NCBI GenBank assembly: GCA_032158295.1 | Contig: CM063252.1 | Span: 15,897,952 to 15,961,951 of the forward strand | Direction: 5' to 3' | Length of the DNA stretch: 64,000 bases | DNA from: Pycnopodia helianthoides | Taxonomy: Eukaryota; Echinodermata; Asteroidea; Forcipulatida; Asteriidae | In this document: piece after piece, positions 13,428 through 25,700 of the stretch | Layout: each line of letters starts with the position of its first letter | Numbering within the stretch: the first letter of the stretch is position 1 | The notes under the pieces: generated by a model | What the model saw: the letters and a program-made list of their open reading frames with translations, nothing else | What the model was told of the DNA's origin: nothing | Database searches by the model: none | Translations under genes and position numbers: made by a program

Positions 13428-13871
13428 ATGGTGATATTTCATCTTTTGAAGAGTAGGCCTACAGTTTGCTTTAATACCAAGCTGATAATGAAAGGTATGA
13501 GACAGTGGTCGCAAAGATTTGATACAGAAGTGGTCATATTTTATAATAAATTTATTCGGGCAAAACATTCACAAATACATTTACAAACATTAAACAAAAA
13601 ATTTAAAACTTACGTTAAACAACAGTGCCTCCGGGATGCCCAGGAGAGCATAAAAGTTTTAAAATTAACTGTGGCCAAAAGGCGTAGTCTCCCAAATCCC
13701 AGAAAAGCCAGGGAAATATTAAGGCAAGAATTAAAGGGCTATAGACATACAAAAATAGCACACAAAATTATTTTAAAAAACACTGAACAACTAGAAAGGC
13801 TTATCGAGAACGCAGTGAGACATAAAGGAGAGTCTTTAAAAAGCAAACCTAAACATCAAAATGATTCTTGA
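13428..13871 (+). other. Uncharacterised 147-codon open frame
   Basis: The longest non-repetitive open frame outside the chimaerin gene. The product would be very basic, Lys/Arg/Gln-rich and mostly helical, with a stretch reading RRSLPNPRKAREILRQELKG. It shows no motif I recognise, has no visible splice partners, and sits in repeat-rich DNA just after the GA microsatellite. It may be a fragment of a mobile-element protein or chance. Confidence 0.2.
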
Positions 13872-15330
13872 GCTTACATGAACATTTCGCTGAGGGGGCA
13901 CATTATGATACTATTATTACAGGTCAGTAGGCAAGTTACTCCAGCTACGAGCAAAACGGCAGAGGATGGAAAATTTAAACAAATCGGTACGGGCGGATAA
14001 ATGATGAAAAACAAGTTCATTACGGTGGGTTGGGTGGTTTAGGTTTTGCAATGCAGTTACCTACTTTCCATGGAGTGTCTAGGCATCATGTTTGCACCAC
14101 GGGAGGTAGCTCTATATGTTTGGACAGACATGAATGATCCCCAACACGCTTCCACCAATTTCTTTAAAAAAAACTTCGCAGCACTAATAAACCGCTGTCA
14201 TTGTTTACTTGTATTACATAATCGTCGCCCGTAATCAACCACACAATAAACAAGGCCTTTTCAGGTACGTCAGGATGCCACGCGTCGTCCCGTGCCACCA
14301 CCACGAACCAATTAATGCCCCATTGTGGTCGGGGGCACGCGAGTGCGATTTTTTAGTGTCGTCTTGCGCTGGTGTTGAAAAGATGGCGCCCTAACTTTGC
14401 ACCGCACTGGGGAAAACAATACGTCTGCGAGTTGATTACATCCGGGGCAAGCTGTGAGCCTGTCTTGGCAAAACAGTGCAGAGCGGCCAGAAGAAGACTA
14501 TTGTCTCGGGTAGGCAGATTGGCCGAACAGTCAGAGAATACCAAAATAAATACAAACTGTTTGCATTGACGTTCGTAGAATGCGGAGAATATCACATCTA
14601 GGTGCGAAATACACTAAGACTGTATTGAGACTCTGTGTTTACACTTCGGGCTCATTTTATGCGCGTCTTTTTTAGTTTCCCCTGGACATAATTATTGCGA
14701 AAGGGGGGGTTCACCGTTGCGCGTGGGTTGCCATACGAAACGAAAAAAAGGCGACAGCAGAGCTGACGATCAATGAGAACCCCACTTGCAGCACCGTAAA
14801 CAAACACTTTCAATTAAGAGTCTCTTTTGTACACTTGCTGGTAAAAACACTGGGACGAAATACACAACAACGGCGAACGGCCTTCTTTTGTGATAATATC
14901 CCAACCAGGAAGGGGGTGTGTTTTCGTCTTCATTAATCCATGGAGGTAGATTAACCCATGGAGGTAGCAATTGACTGATCAAATTCCAAGTGTAAACAAC
15001 AACAACAATTAACGGATATGTCCTACCTGTATTTCTTAGCCATCCACTTCCTGTTTGATATCTTCTTCTACTTGCCTTCCGTCCGCTTCGGTTGAACCTA
15101 ATGACTTCTAAAAACTCAGCTGTAAAAGTGCCCCGAAAAAGAGAGCAATAATGACAGACTCCGGACTCTGCATTCTGCGAAAGTCGGCATCTTGGAGGGG
15201 AAGCCCTGGTTTCTACCTTAAACACAAGAGGGCGTGTTATTTAGGTTGCGTGCGCCCCCAACGGTCACAGTACAAAAAGTTGGGTTATCTATAGTTGCGA
15301 GCACTGATCTCTCATGCATGAGAGGTTTTC
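13872..15330. other. No gene recognised
   Basis: Unremarkable sequence with short overlapping open frames (14046-14570, 14770-15225) lacking similarity to families I know. Confidence 0.45.
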
Positions 15331-15890
15331 CCGGTCAAAGTAAGTTTTAAGTATGGTGGCCCTGAAGGGACATCAACATTGCAAATATTTGCAAACATCG
15401 CAAATAATTATTTGCAAAGATATTTGCGACATTGTAAATATTTGCAAAGATATTTGCAAAGATATCTACAACATCGTAAATATTTGCAAAGATATTTGGG
15501 ATGTGTGATGTCCCTTCAGGGCCACCATATTTAAGCAAAACACATTCAATTAAATGAATGATCCTTTAAAATAGAATTCGATCATGCATTTAAAGACAGT
15601 AATTAAATTTACAAAGTTGAGCATTCATTCGACAAATAAGTTTACTCAGTGATTCAATGGCATTTCGGTCATTCAATTTTGTCGATTCGGTTTTTTGGGT
15701 TGTATGTACCAGCCAAAGTAAGTTTTAAGCAAAAACACATTCAATTTAATGAATGATCCTCTATACTAGAAATCAATCATGCATTTAAAGACGGTTATAA
15801 CATTTACAAAGTTGAGCATTCATTCGACAAATAAGTTTACCCAGTGTGATTCAAGGGCATTTCGGTCATTCAATTTCGTCGAAGCACATC
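15331..15890 (+). repeat. Direct duplication of a ~165-bp segment
   Basis: The segment starting caaagtaagttttaag and running through gaatgatcc, catgcatttaaaga, gttgagcattcattcgac and catttcggtcattcaattt occurs at 15337-15680 (interrupted by the 178-bp MITE) and at 15714-15880. Confidence 0.8.
15352..15529. mobile_element. 178-bp MITE with 24-bp perfect terminal inverted repeats
   Basis: The ends start TATGGTGGCCCTGAAGGGAC and are perfectly inverted over 24 bp. The interior is built of repeated ATTTGCAAAGAT words. It is flanked by TTTAAG on both sides (15346-15351 and 15530-15535). The paralogous sequence at 15718-15735 has a single TTTAAG and no insert, which marks the element borders. Confidence 0.8.
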
Positions 15891-16138
15891 GGCTCCATCA
15901 GCTGGCAACCGTTATTTCACAAAACTATTCTGTTTTTTTCGGAGTCCAGTTTGACTGGGAAAAAAGCTTTTATATTTCTAGAGTTCATAGAGTTGTTCTT
16001 GCGCACCACTATGTCCAGTAAAGTTTTAGCATTTACAACGATGACCACCTCTGAATGTCATTGTATGCTTTCAAATCGACAACATGGGGACACGTAAATA
16101 ACCCACGTCAAATATGCACGTCCTGGGGTCATATCTAA

Positions 16139-16530
16139 TTAAAGGAAATTACAGAATTGGTTTTTGCTAACAAACAGTTGCTGGCAGTGTAAGCACTTTA
16201 GGTAATCCACCATATACATAAACTGACAAACCTGTAGAAGTTTGAGATCGATCGGCCATCTGGGTCACGAGAAAATAGTGAAAAACCGATTACACATTTG
16301 CATGAAATCATATAGATTCAACAAATGAATAAAACGCTCACTGAGCGATTAAAATCCAATCGGAAAATTAGTTTATTCATTTCTCATCAAATATGGCATT
16401 TCAGACAGAAATATTTCAAGGGATGTTTTCTACTATCATCATCATTAGACCGTGTAAGTTTTATGTAAATCTGTGATCAAAAATATATTTTACAAGTTTT
16501 TTTCTTACCAATTCTGTAATGTTCCTTTAA
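16139..16530 (-). mobile_element. MITE family A, copy 6 (minus)
   Basis: Full length, TTAA at both ends, opposite orientation to copies 1-4. Confidence 0.85.
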
Positions 16531-19500
16531 CTAAAGTGAATACTCAATGACTGAAATTGACGAGGGGAAAAATGTCTTTGTGTCTAAATTTGTTTAATAG
16601 AATTGATGTTGACTGCACTTGATCTTGAATGAAAATCACGAAATCGTGGAAGTGCATGAACATAAAAGTATATTTATTCCTCACACAATACGAACGAGGA
16701 AAACTCTAGTCTTAACACAACATTCTGCGTGAATTTAAAAACTTCATCATTAAAATTAAACACAATTTTGTTGAACTTGGCAGTGTGTGTGTGTGTGGGG
16801 GTGGGGGGTAATAAACTGTCTATAATTGGGTGATCTTAGTCAACGAGTTAGTCAACCGAGCTGTGCTGATTGCGGAACCGCCGTATTCACAGGAACCGCC
16901 CGGTTAGTCAACTTGTGCATCGGGGCGCATTGCCGGCGACATTGTCCCCGTCTGACTTGGATTCGCTCAAGCGAAATCTACTTTCGTTTTTACTTGAAAC
17001 TGAAAGCTGGATTGGTTTAACCTTCACTATCGCGTACTTTTCAAACCTTTTACAAAACAATTTGTAGTTATTTTGTGCATTGAGTGAAATAGAGTCGCAA
17101 CATGTTAGAATAGTTTTGTGGCATATAGTTCATTGTACGAACTTGAAGCAGGTCTTGCACACTTTGCATTCTTTTGGGCTGGTATACAAATTCTCTCATA
17201 ATTATGCAACGCCGAGTCAAAATAAAATGTCAAATAATGTCAAGGCCATGTCCAACAGCCACCGTGTCGCCATCGGATCGCAGCCGGCCAAACGAACGAC
17301 GCCACCGTCCAGTTTTGCGATGGGGGGGGGGGGGACAAAGTGCCTTGCGGTCTGATCAGCAGTCCCCCAGTCACACTCAGGTGTTGGCTTCATACACCAC
17401 TTGTGTAGAGCTAGTCCAACTGGGGGAGGGGAGGGGGGAGAGGGAATGGAGGGGGTAGAGGGAATGAGGAGGGGAGGGGTAGAGGGAATGGAGAGGGGAG
17501 GGGGTAGAGGGAATGGGGAGGGAGGGGTTAGAGGGAATGGAGAGGGAGGGAATGGAGAGGGGAGGGAGAGGGGAGGGTTCCCAAACTAAGCCTAAGCCCT
17601 CAGCGCATTTTTTTTAGTAGAGCGACATGGTGGGCTTTCCCCATGTGTTTTCTATTGTTCCTTTTCTTTAATCTTTCCTGTCCAAAACATTGTGGGGTTT
17701 AACCACCACAATGTCAAAACACCCCACAAGTACAGTTCCTACCCAAATCACCCCACAATGTCTATCTTGTAAGCAACCCCCCCCCCCACCCAAAAAAGAA
17801 AAAAAAAAAAACAAAAAACAACAACAAGGAAACTACACAGAAGAAACGGCATGGCGATCAATACACTTAAATGAAGGTTTGAACTTCACATGTTAATTAT
17901 CCCACTCTGTCCTACATCATTCCTGGAAGTAAATATAGGCCTACATACACTGAGGATTTCTGATCATTTATTTAGAAACTAACGAAACCAAAAAAATACT
18001 GAAAATTAACATGCATTCTATAAACAGAAAATTATATGATTTTGAATGGCTCCACTAGACCTTTTATCATGGACCAGCCATCTTGTTTTATTTTTAAACC
18101 ACTCAAACCAATGTAACCAAAACGAGGCTGTAAGGGCAAAATAGTCAGATGCCCTTTTCTTTTTGTACAATGTGATTCAGTGTTCATTATTGCTATTGCA
18201 CACGGGAACATGTCAAACGTGGCGACCCTTTATGTCACAGTGCAGTCATCTTGTTATTCTCCCAACCATAGTAAAAAAAAACGTACTAGGTTGGGAGGAA
18301 AGTCATTATCTGGTCCCTTGATCATGATAATTAGTGCAGTATGACCGCTGCGGTACACAGGTAACACTGTCAGCCGGTTCAACATCTGCACCAAGCCGAT
18401 GTTTTTGTATCGATAATTATAGACACAATCACTAACTAATTATTGTAAAAAACAGTTTAAATAACATAAAATAAGCAGCACATCATATGGTAATCAACTC
18501 CTGAGTAGATCTGAGTGACATATCAATTAATGTATTACTAAAAAAATAAGACAATTGAAATATTTGTATTAAAAAAAAAAGAAATACCAAAGAAAGGCGT
18601 GCCAGAGGATAAGGCCTTCAGAGGCCAAACTGGCCGACAGTTCATTTGAGTTGGCTTGTTAAACCACCAATTAAACTCTTAAATAACAGCCACTTTTCAA
18701 CGGCTTTCATTGTGGCTAACAAGTCTCACCCTTTTGACCTGTGCATAATATTGTAGTCACCTGTACCATGGGGCCACCTGCAAAATGTGGCCACACATGA
18801 ATGGTAGCCACTTTTCCCAATGTGGACACCTTTAACACAACCTGACTTTTTACTCTGTCCGTTGTATTTCGTGTATACAACGCAGCCAACCTGTAAAATG
18901 CGGCCACCTGTACAACTTTATGATGCCCACATTTCTCTCAGCACCCCCCCCACCCCTCCCACTTTTGTAGCCCATACCTTCAGAGGCTAATGTCAGAGGC
19001 GTAACTATTAGGGGAGCCCCCCCCCCCCTCCAATCAGAACTCTTGCCGCCAACCCCAAATGAGATCCAAAAATATGCTCAAATGAATGATTAGATACACC
19101 TAAAGCCCCCCTTCAAAATCATGTCCTCGCCCCCACTTCGCCGCCCCCCCCCCCCCCCACAAAAGATAATGTCTATTTACGCCCCTGTCTATATTTAAGG
19201 GAGCATTCGTTTGAATCCAAATTTCAACTACCCCTTTGGATGGCCGTCACACACAAGTAAAATTCCGACAGCACACCTCAACTTCAAATAACCCTGACAC
19301 TCTCAGATATATATACAGGCCTAACTCTTCTGCAATAAGACCCTAAATCAAAACCCCAAATTCATTTTTTTCAAAAACATCTCAACAATCATCACAAAAA
19401 AAGTTGAAACTTTGAAAAGTATATAACACTAAAGTAAGACTATTTGCGTAATATTTGTTTTCATACATAATTATTAGAAGAAAAAAAAAATTAGAAATGG

Positions 19501-19900
19501 CCCGACACAATTCTTACAATTTTTTTTTTTTTTTACAAGACACCATTATAAGCATCAAACATATACTTTCAATTATACATTTACATCAATGACATCTACA
19601 AGTTGCAACCACCGGGGTGGCAAAAACATTTTAAAAATTAATTATCGGGGAAAATACTTTTCAAACGGAGTGTATCACTCCCCCATATAGTGTTCTCTTC
19701 GATCAACGCCAGATTGGAAAAAAATCAACATCAACGAAAATTTCTGCATTACCAATCTAGCTGGGACTATCGCTTTAACAGCACTCCCCAGTATGTAATA
19801 AATACTATCTTGACATAAGTTACTTAAAGCTAATCATCTTTAATCTTTAATAGTTTTCATTCATTTCTTTTTTTGGCCATCCTTTGTTTAACGGACGCTA
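16531..19900. other. No gene recognised; low-complexity tracts
   Basis: Contains a GT run at 16784, a G-rich minisatellite at 17413-17578, and a degenerate ~18-bp repeat of tggccacctgta-like words at 18715-18915. It also has several C-tracts (17768, 18943, 19018, 19143). No coding support. Confidence 0.5.
17413..17578 (+). repeat. G-rich minisatellite
   Basis: Tandem units of the kind GGGGAGGGGGTAGAGGGAAT with variable length. The many G3-G5 runs make quadruplex formation plausible. Confidence 0.8.
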
Positions 19901-20079
19901 TGACTTAGAAATGAGTGTGTCCAAGTTTTGAGGGAAACATTTATTTTAAAAAAAAACACTCTCTTACAATGAGCCATTTTGAGATTATCTATTTTATATT
20001 GTTATATTTATTTATTCTGGTTGTGATGCCAAGGATTCTCAGAAAAGCGAACATAATCACTATACTAGCAAGAACCCCA

Positions 20080-20339
20080 TGGAGAGAAGACAAAGAAGGA
20101 AGTTTTAGTTTTAAATGTGGGAGGAAAACCCCAGAGAATTATCCCAGGGCAAACCCACACCATCAGGTAGGGACTGAAAATTCAATCCGCATAGTAACCC
20201 CCCCCCCCACCCCCCAGCGGGAATCGATTCGGGGTTCTAGAGGTGGAAGGCGAGGAAAGATAACCGCTACCCTGCACAACGTCATCGATGGTTCGCAAGC
20301 CCGGTTCAAATTTCACGCGAATGGGCGACTTTTCGGCCG
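20080..20339 (+). repeat. SINE-like repeat, gtgggaggaaaacccc type
   Basis: Shares the ordered words tttta(a/g)(a/g)tgtgggaggaaaacccc, atcaggta(t)agggac and a tRNA-like gattcg-containing segment with 56219-56416. Non-coding; the open frame across it is spurious. Confidence 0.55.
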
Positions 20340-21306
20340 CACTAGGTGGCAGAAGACTTACCAGGTATAATCATTGGAAATGAGCGCACAGGTTGAATAA
20401 CCCCAACAGTGGAAGTGTGAGCGGCAAATCTACTACCACTACTACCACTACTACCACATTCTAAACTCCCCCTTCGCTAAACAAAGTTGACTGCCGCGTT
20501 GACAAATTTCCCTCGCAATGAACCTTGATTTACTGATGGTAAATCTTCCCCTTTGGACGGACAAAAACCACAGATGGGAAAAACTCGCAGGTGATGACAA
20601 CAAAATGCTTCAGCGATTTTTTCCTTCTCTCTTTCCGTCCACCATGCAGAGGATATTTGTAAAAAGGAAAAACCAAATCAGACTTCACTGAAGGGAAGGA
20701 GGGGGCTTTTGTGTGACTTCATTAAAGGTGCTACATGATCGAGCATCATTTCCAAAAAAAAATGACAATTATGACCCCGCCCTAAAGCTAGCTGAATGAA
20801 TAATGGGCGAGCGTCCATTATCACAAGTGCCCAACGGTCTCTATGTACAACGCCTCAACGTGTGAAAAATGACACTCTTGAACGGAACCCAATATTCAAA
20901 TAAGCACAAGGCTTGCAGGGTCTATTCCGGGCGTGAATGCGCCCCTTTTTCAACTTTGGGTTTCAATACTTTGGGGTTGAAGATAATGTGTCAACGCAAA
21001 ACAAAACAATTGAGAGAAAAAAACACAACCAGTTCAAACTTTTTTACGGACACTTTTGGAGGGAACTTGATCAGGTTTTATGCAAATTATTATTTGGCAC
21101 AAACTACAAATTATTTATACAAGATCATTTTTTGGTTTAAATTGATGACATCGTCAACATTTTTTTAAGAGATGTTGCAGTTTTGGCAAAAAAAGGGGTC
21201 TTTCATGAATGGGACTTGTTTTATGGATGCTTGGGGGTGGCAGGCTTTGATTTGCTGTTCTCAGAACTACATAAATTTAACCTGGTATGTCTGCTGCCAC
21301 CTAGTG
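20340..21306. mobile_element. ~965-bp element with CTCF-like terminal repeats
   Basis: Left end CACTAGGTGGCAGAAGACTT..., right end the inverse of CACTAGGTGGCAGCAGACAT...; about 25 of 27 bp match as inverted repeats that run on to ACCAGGT. The interior has no credible gene. No clear target duplication is visible. A short relative lies at 24863-24988. Confidence 0.65.
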
Positions 21307-22563
21307 TTCCAAAGTGTCTCATTTTCACATCAACTTTGATGTAGCGGATCCATCGTGACAAGACTAGTCAAAACAAAAACTAGAATAAATAGTCATCTGA
21401 ACGGTAGACTTTACATAATACCAGCTTGGCTGCCAGGCCTCAGCCAAAGGAAAACGGTCTCACAACTAAAAGATGAAGTTGTTATCCACACCCAAAATTT
21501 TAAGAAAAAACTAAATGGCGACAAAACTTGATTAAGTTTCTTGGGCAATACAGAATATCATATAAATAGCCAAAAATATAAAAAATTCACCTTTCTTTTG
21601 GTTTAAGTCATTAAGTAAATCATTAAATAAGTCACACTGTCATTTTTATGACTACGAAGAGGTAAAATATAGACAAATCTGGGTGGAATATGAAGTGAAA
21701 ATTTGTTATTTTTTTTTTTTTTTGTTCTCTCTTTTTTTTTACTGATAAAAAAAAACCACAATTACAACTAACAGCACATGAAACTCTGTAAATAATTATC
21801 TATACAAGATGAATGTTTCAGATACTGTACAGCATTGGTCATCCGAGAAAAAAAATGACTATCTTGCATCGTGTGTAGTGTAATGCACGTGAAAAGAAAC
21901 CCTGTACACTTATCGTTAAGAGAGAGGGGGTTTTTAACCCAGTGTTTTCTGGCCATGGTTGGCTGCAGGCTGCTCCGCATCACCTTGCAAACCCCCCAAG
22001 GTGCTATATAAATGGGTCTCACAGTTCAAAGATAGCCTACCTGTCGTTCTTAATAATAAGCCCTTTAAACGGCCCGTAGACGAAAGCACTATACAAGAAC
22101 CGAGTATTATCATTATTAGAGCCAGCAATTTTCTATCAACAAAAACATCCTTTTCGTGGTGAAACCCCGCAAACTAACCCGACAGTCCTTCACCGTCCAA
22201 ACCATCCACAGAGCAGTGACTTCTTTCAAGAAGGCAGAAATGGAGTTGCTCTTTCCCCCCATGAGAAATGCCCGATCACACTTTCTCTTTCCCTTTCTCA
22301 GAAGCCGAGCCTAGCTCTGCCCTTCAGTGGTTCAGTGACACCTGAATCCCCACAGGAGGAAGCCGCATACCTTAAGTAATAGTTTCACTTCCCCAAAGAA
22401 ACCAATAATGTAAAGTGTCTTTAAAAACTCTTCCAGCTGGGTTATGTTCGACCCCCCCCCCCAGCGAGACAAACTGATTGACCTGTGTACCCTCTACAGG
22501 AAGTCAGCCCAGCTTCCCCCCCCCCTTCCCAACCAACCCAACCAACCAAGCCTGTTCCTCCGG
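21307..22563 (-). other. Presumed 3' UTR and 3' flank of chimaerin
   Basis: No coding signal. On the gene strand the sequence just after the stop has (GGTT)n-like runs and two G-tracts. I could not place a convincing AATAAA signal at a typical distance, so the 3' end is open. A SINE-like repeat on the plus strand occupies about 21865-22120. Confidence 0.4.
21865..22120 (+). repeat. SINE-like repeat
   Basis: Contains gcacgtgaaaagaaaccctg, cacttatcgttaagag, tttaacccagtgttttctgg and ends in gcactatacaagaacc...tattatcattatta, the LINE-like tail found on many SINEs. A partial relative is at 32690-32890. Confidence 0.55.
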
Positions 22564-22744
22564 TTACTTCTCAAACAGGATGTCCGGATTCTCCACCATG
22601 ATCTCCACGACCTTCTTCTGGTATTGCAGTAGGTACAGATTATCCATGATGGTCTGATCGTTGGCTTCTCGTAAGAGCGTCGGGCCGAAGACGATTCCGA
22701 CGTTCTCCGCACTCATCTTGTTCTTCTCCTTTTGCTGCACCACT
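22564..22744 (-). CDS. CHN1/CHN2: Chimaerin exon 11: RhoGAP C-terminus and stop
   Basis: 181 nt including the TAA at 22566-22564, phase 2 in; acceptor ccttccacag. It encodes [19 protein letters not shown], containing the invariant Asn (about residue 575) of the RhoGAP domain. It ends in [19 protein letters not shown], two residues longer than the vertebrate ...IENEDVLF end. The family-typical C-terminus shows that the gene is complete. Confidence 0.96.
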
Positions 22745-25700
22745 CTGTGGAAGGACAAAATAATACATGTCAGGGAGTTCTTACACGGCCACAAGGCAAA
22801 GCACTTTATAGACCTTTCCGTTGCAATGCTACAGCTTGAAATATTTTTGCCAATCAAGGTTGGGTAACTATGGAAAACCATAATGCAAAGCAAAAAACAA
22901 AAAGCCACAGTTGGTAACAAAGCAACCAATCATGGGATGTATCCTTTTTAATTGAAAGTTTGCAGAAATGTTGAATTTGGTCACAACGTCTGTCAACACG
23001 ATTGAATGTTTTGCTAGCATTCGGCCAGCCATGCCAACCAGCGCGGTTTGTTTATCAACAATGGAAAGGTCTATATCACACTGGCACAAAAGTATACGTT
23101 TTGTCTCATAAACGTCCCCAGGTTTTTCAACCCTTTGAGAGACCATAGCGATCGCAAGAAGCTTGTACAAAAGTGTCGTCTTCTGTAGCGGATCCACTCT
23201 CATCACTATTATTAATATTATGAAATAAAAAATTGCATCCCCTTAAGGTGATCCCTCTCCTGCCGCTTCCCAGGTTGTATCATAAACTTGGGTGCGATCC
23301 CTGGCTGCACGGCAGTTACAGATTGAATGGCTTCTGACTGGCACACTAAGACAAAGATATTAACAAAATAAGGAGACCGCCAACATAAGGGGCTAGATAG
23401 CCGAGTTGGTAAAGCAGGTTCAAGTCCCGCTCTAGTCAATTTTTCTTTGTTCAACCCCAAATTATCATTGTTATTGTTATACTTGGTCTCTACTCTTACC
23501 TGTTAAGGTGGTTGATGAGGTGTTTCAGGGTGTGGTAATGGGCCGGTCTGGTGTTGTACAGCTCATTCATTGCCTCATGGACAGCCTGTAATCTCTCCAT
23601 GGAGTCTGCCACTTCTGCTCACGGGAAAAAAACACAAAAGGAGAGGGGATATCGAGAAGGTTACACAAAGTATAGGACGTCCTTAGCAATAGCCTCAGCA
23701 ACAGCTGCAGCAAAGCCGCAGTCGACAATTCAACACGGCCTTACTCAAGGCCGAGGTCATGTCCAAAGTGGCGGCTACAGCTACGGCTATGGCTAGATTT
23801 CATGCGTTGAATTATACAACGCTCATAGCAGCAGTAGCTGTAGCAGTAGCAATAGCGCAGTCGACAATTCAACACGGCCTTACTCAAGGCCGAGGTCATG
23901 TCCAAAGTGGCGGCTACAGCTACGGCTATGGCTAGATTTCATGCGTTGAATTATACAACGCCCATAGCAGCAGTAGCTGTAGCAGTAGCAATAGCCGCAG
24001 TCGACAATTCAACACGGCCTTACTCAAGGCGAGGTCATGTCCAAAGTGGCGGCTACAGCTACGGCTATGGCTAGATTTCATGCGTTGAATTTACAACGCC
24101 CATAGCAGCAGTAGCTGTAGCAGCCAATTCGGCTACGGCCTTAGTTTCTGTGGATGTTTGTACTCACTTGCTGCCATCATGAATCGATCGTACATCTCGA
24201 ATGGGACCAGAGGGATCGGCAACTGCCTCAGGTACATCTTCAGCGCTCCTGAGATGACGTTGATGTCAGGGAAGTCCTTGACGCTGATCTTGGCCGCCAC
24301 TCCATCTGGACAGACATCAAAAATCAATCAATAAAATAATCATAATAACAACTGGTTCTCATATAGCGCATTTTACAACAACGTATCAATGCGCTTTACA
24401 TTAGTGCCCTGGTCATTGGGCCAATAGCATTCCTGTAATCCTTCTCAGCTCCCTGGGGAGTATACAGCCCTGAGCTGTCGTGGCGCTCCGAAGGCTTTTT
24501 TCAAAAAACAATATCAACCTCTACCCTCACAGGTACCCATTTATAACCCTTGGTAAAGAGAAGCAATTATAGTAATTGCCACAAAGGACACAAGTGTCAT
24601 GACCGAGATTCGAACCCACACCCGGATGACTCAAACACCAGAACTTGAATCCGATGCTCTGAAACCGCTCGGCCAAGACACCCCCATCAAACCAATCAAA
24701 CAGTAAATCAACCACTTATACTCATGACATTTTGATGAAGTGTGACAATTTTTACTGGTAACATAGAAATAGATTCCAGAAAAATGCAGAGTGAGTAACT
24801 CTCTGTGCAGCTCAGCCGTAATCTCACTTCATGGATGTTCAGCATTCTTAAATGATTTGCAGCCACTAGGTGGCAGCAGACTTACCAGGCACAGCCATTT
24901 ACCACAGAAGTATGTGCACGGCCAAAACCAAAAACTAGGTAAACAATGGAAATTCACCTGGTATGCTTGCAGCCACCCAGCATTCAAAAGTTGGCCTAGG
25001 ACATAGTTCTTTAATAAGCGAGGTACTGAACTTTAAAGGTGCATTTTCTTCTGATGAAACCCTAACGATGGACCCATTTCCTTAAAATGACTTAAAGGTA
25101 TTGTACACTTTTGATAACAGCTCAAATTCAGTGTCTACATTTTGTGTGATTCAACATATGCATGAACAAACAAACCTGTGAAAGTTTGAGCTCAATTGGT
25201 CATCGAGGTCACAAGAAAATAGTGATAAGAGACCTTATGTGTTTTCTGTTTTTTTTTAAAACATCAAGTTTTTATCACGCGTGATAAAAACTATTGTTTT
25301 ACTCATTTCTCAGAAACGATAGTATTTTAGGCAGAAATATTTTAATGAACCCTTTCTACCATTACTTACTTTAAATCATGTAAGTTGTGTGTGAATCTGT
25401 GAACATTATTTGTGTTTTTCGATCTTACCGATAGTGTACAGGGCCTTTAATCACCCTCAATCATCACACTTTCCGAGTGGTGTAATAATAAAAAAATAAT
25501 GGCCATTTGTAACGCGCCATATTCTGTCAACTTGACACTCCTGGCGCAGGTTATGAGAAAAATGATGTTGTAACTACAGCACAGTCTTGGCATAAATCAA
25601 AAAAGATACAAATTAGAGTGTGACTAAATCTCAAGTGCACACCGAGTTACATAACCTCTACTTAGGAGGAACGACCCCCTTCGGGATCCCGGTCCTGGGT

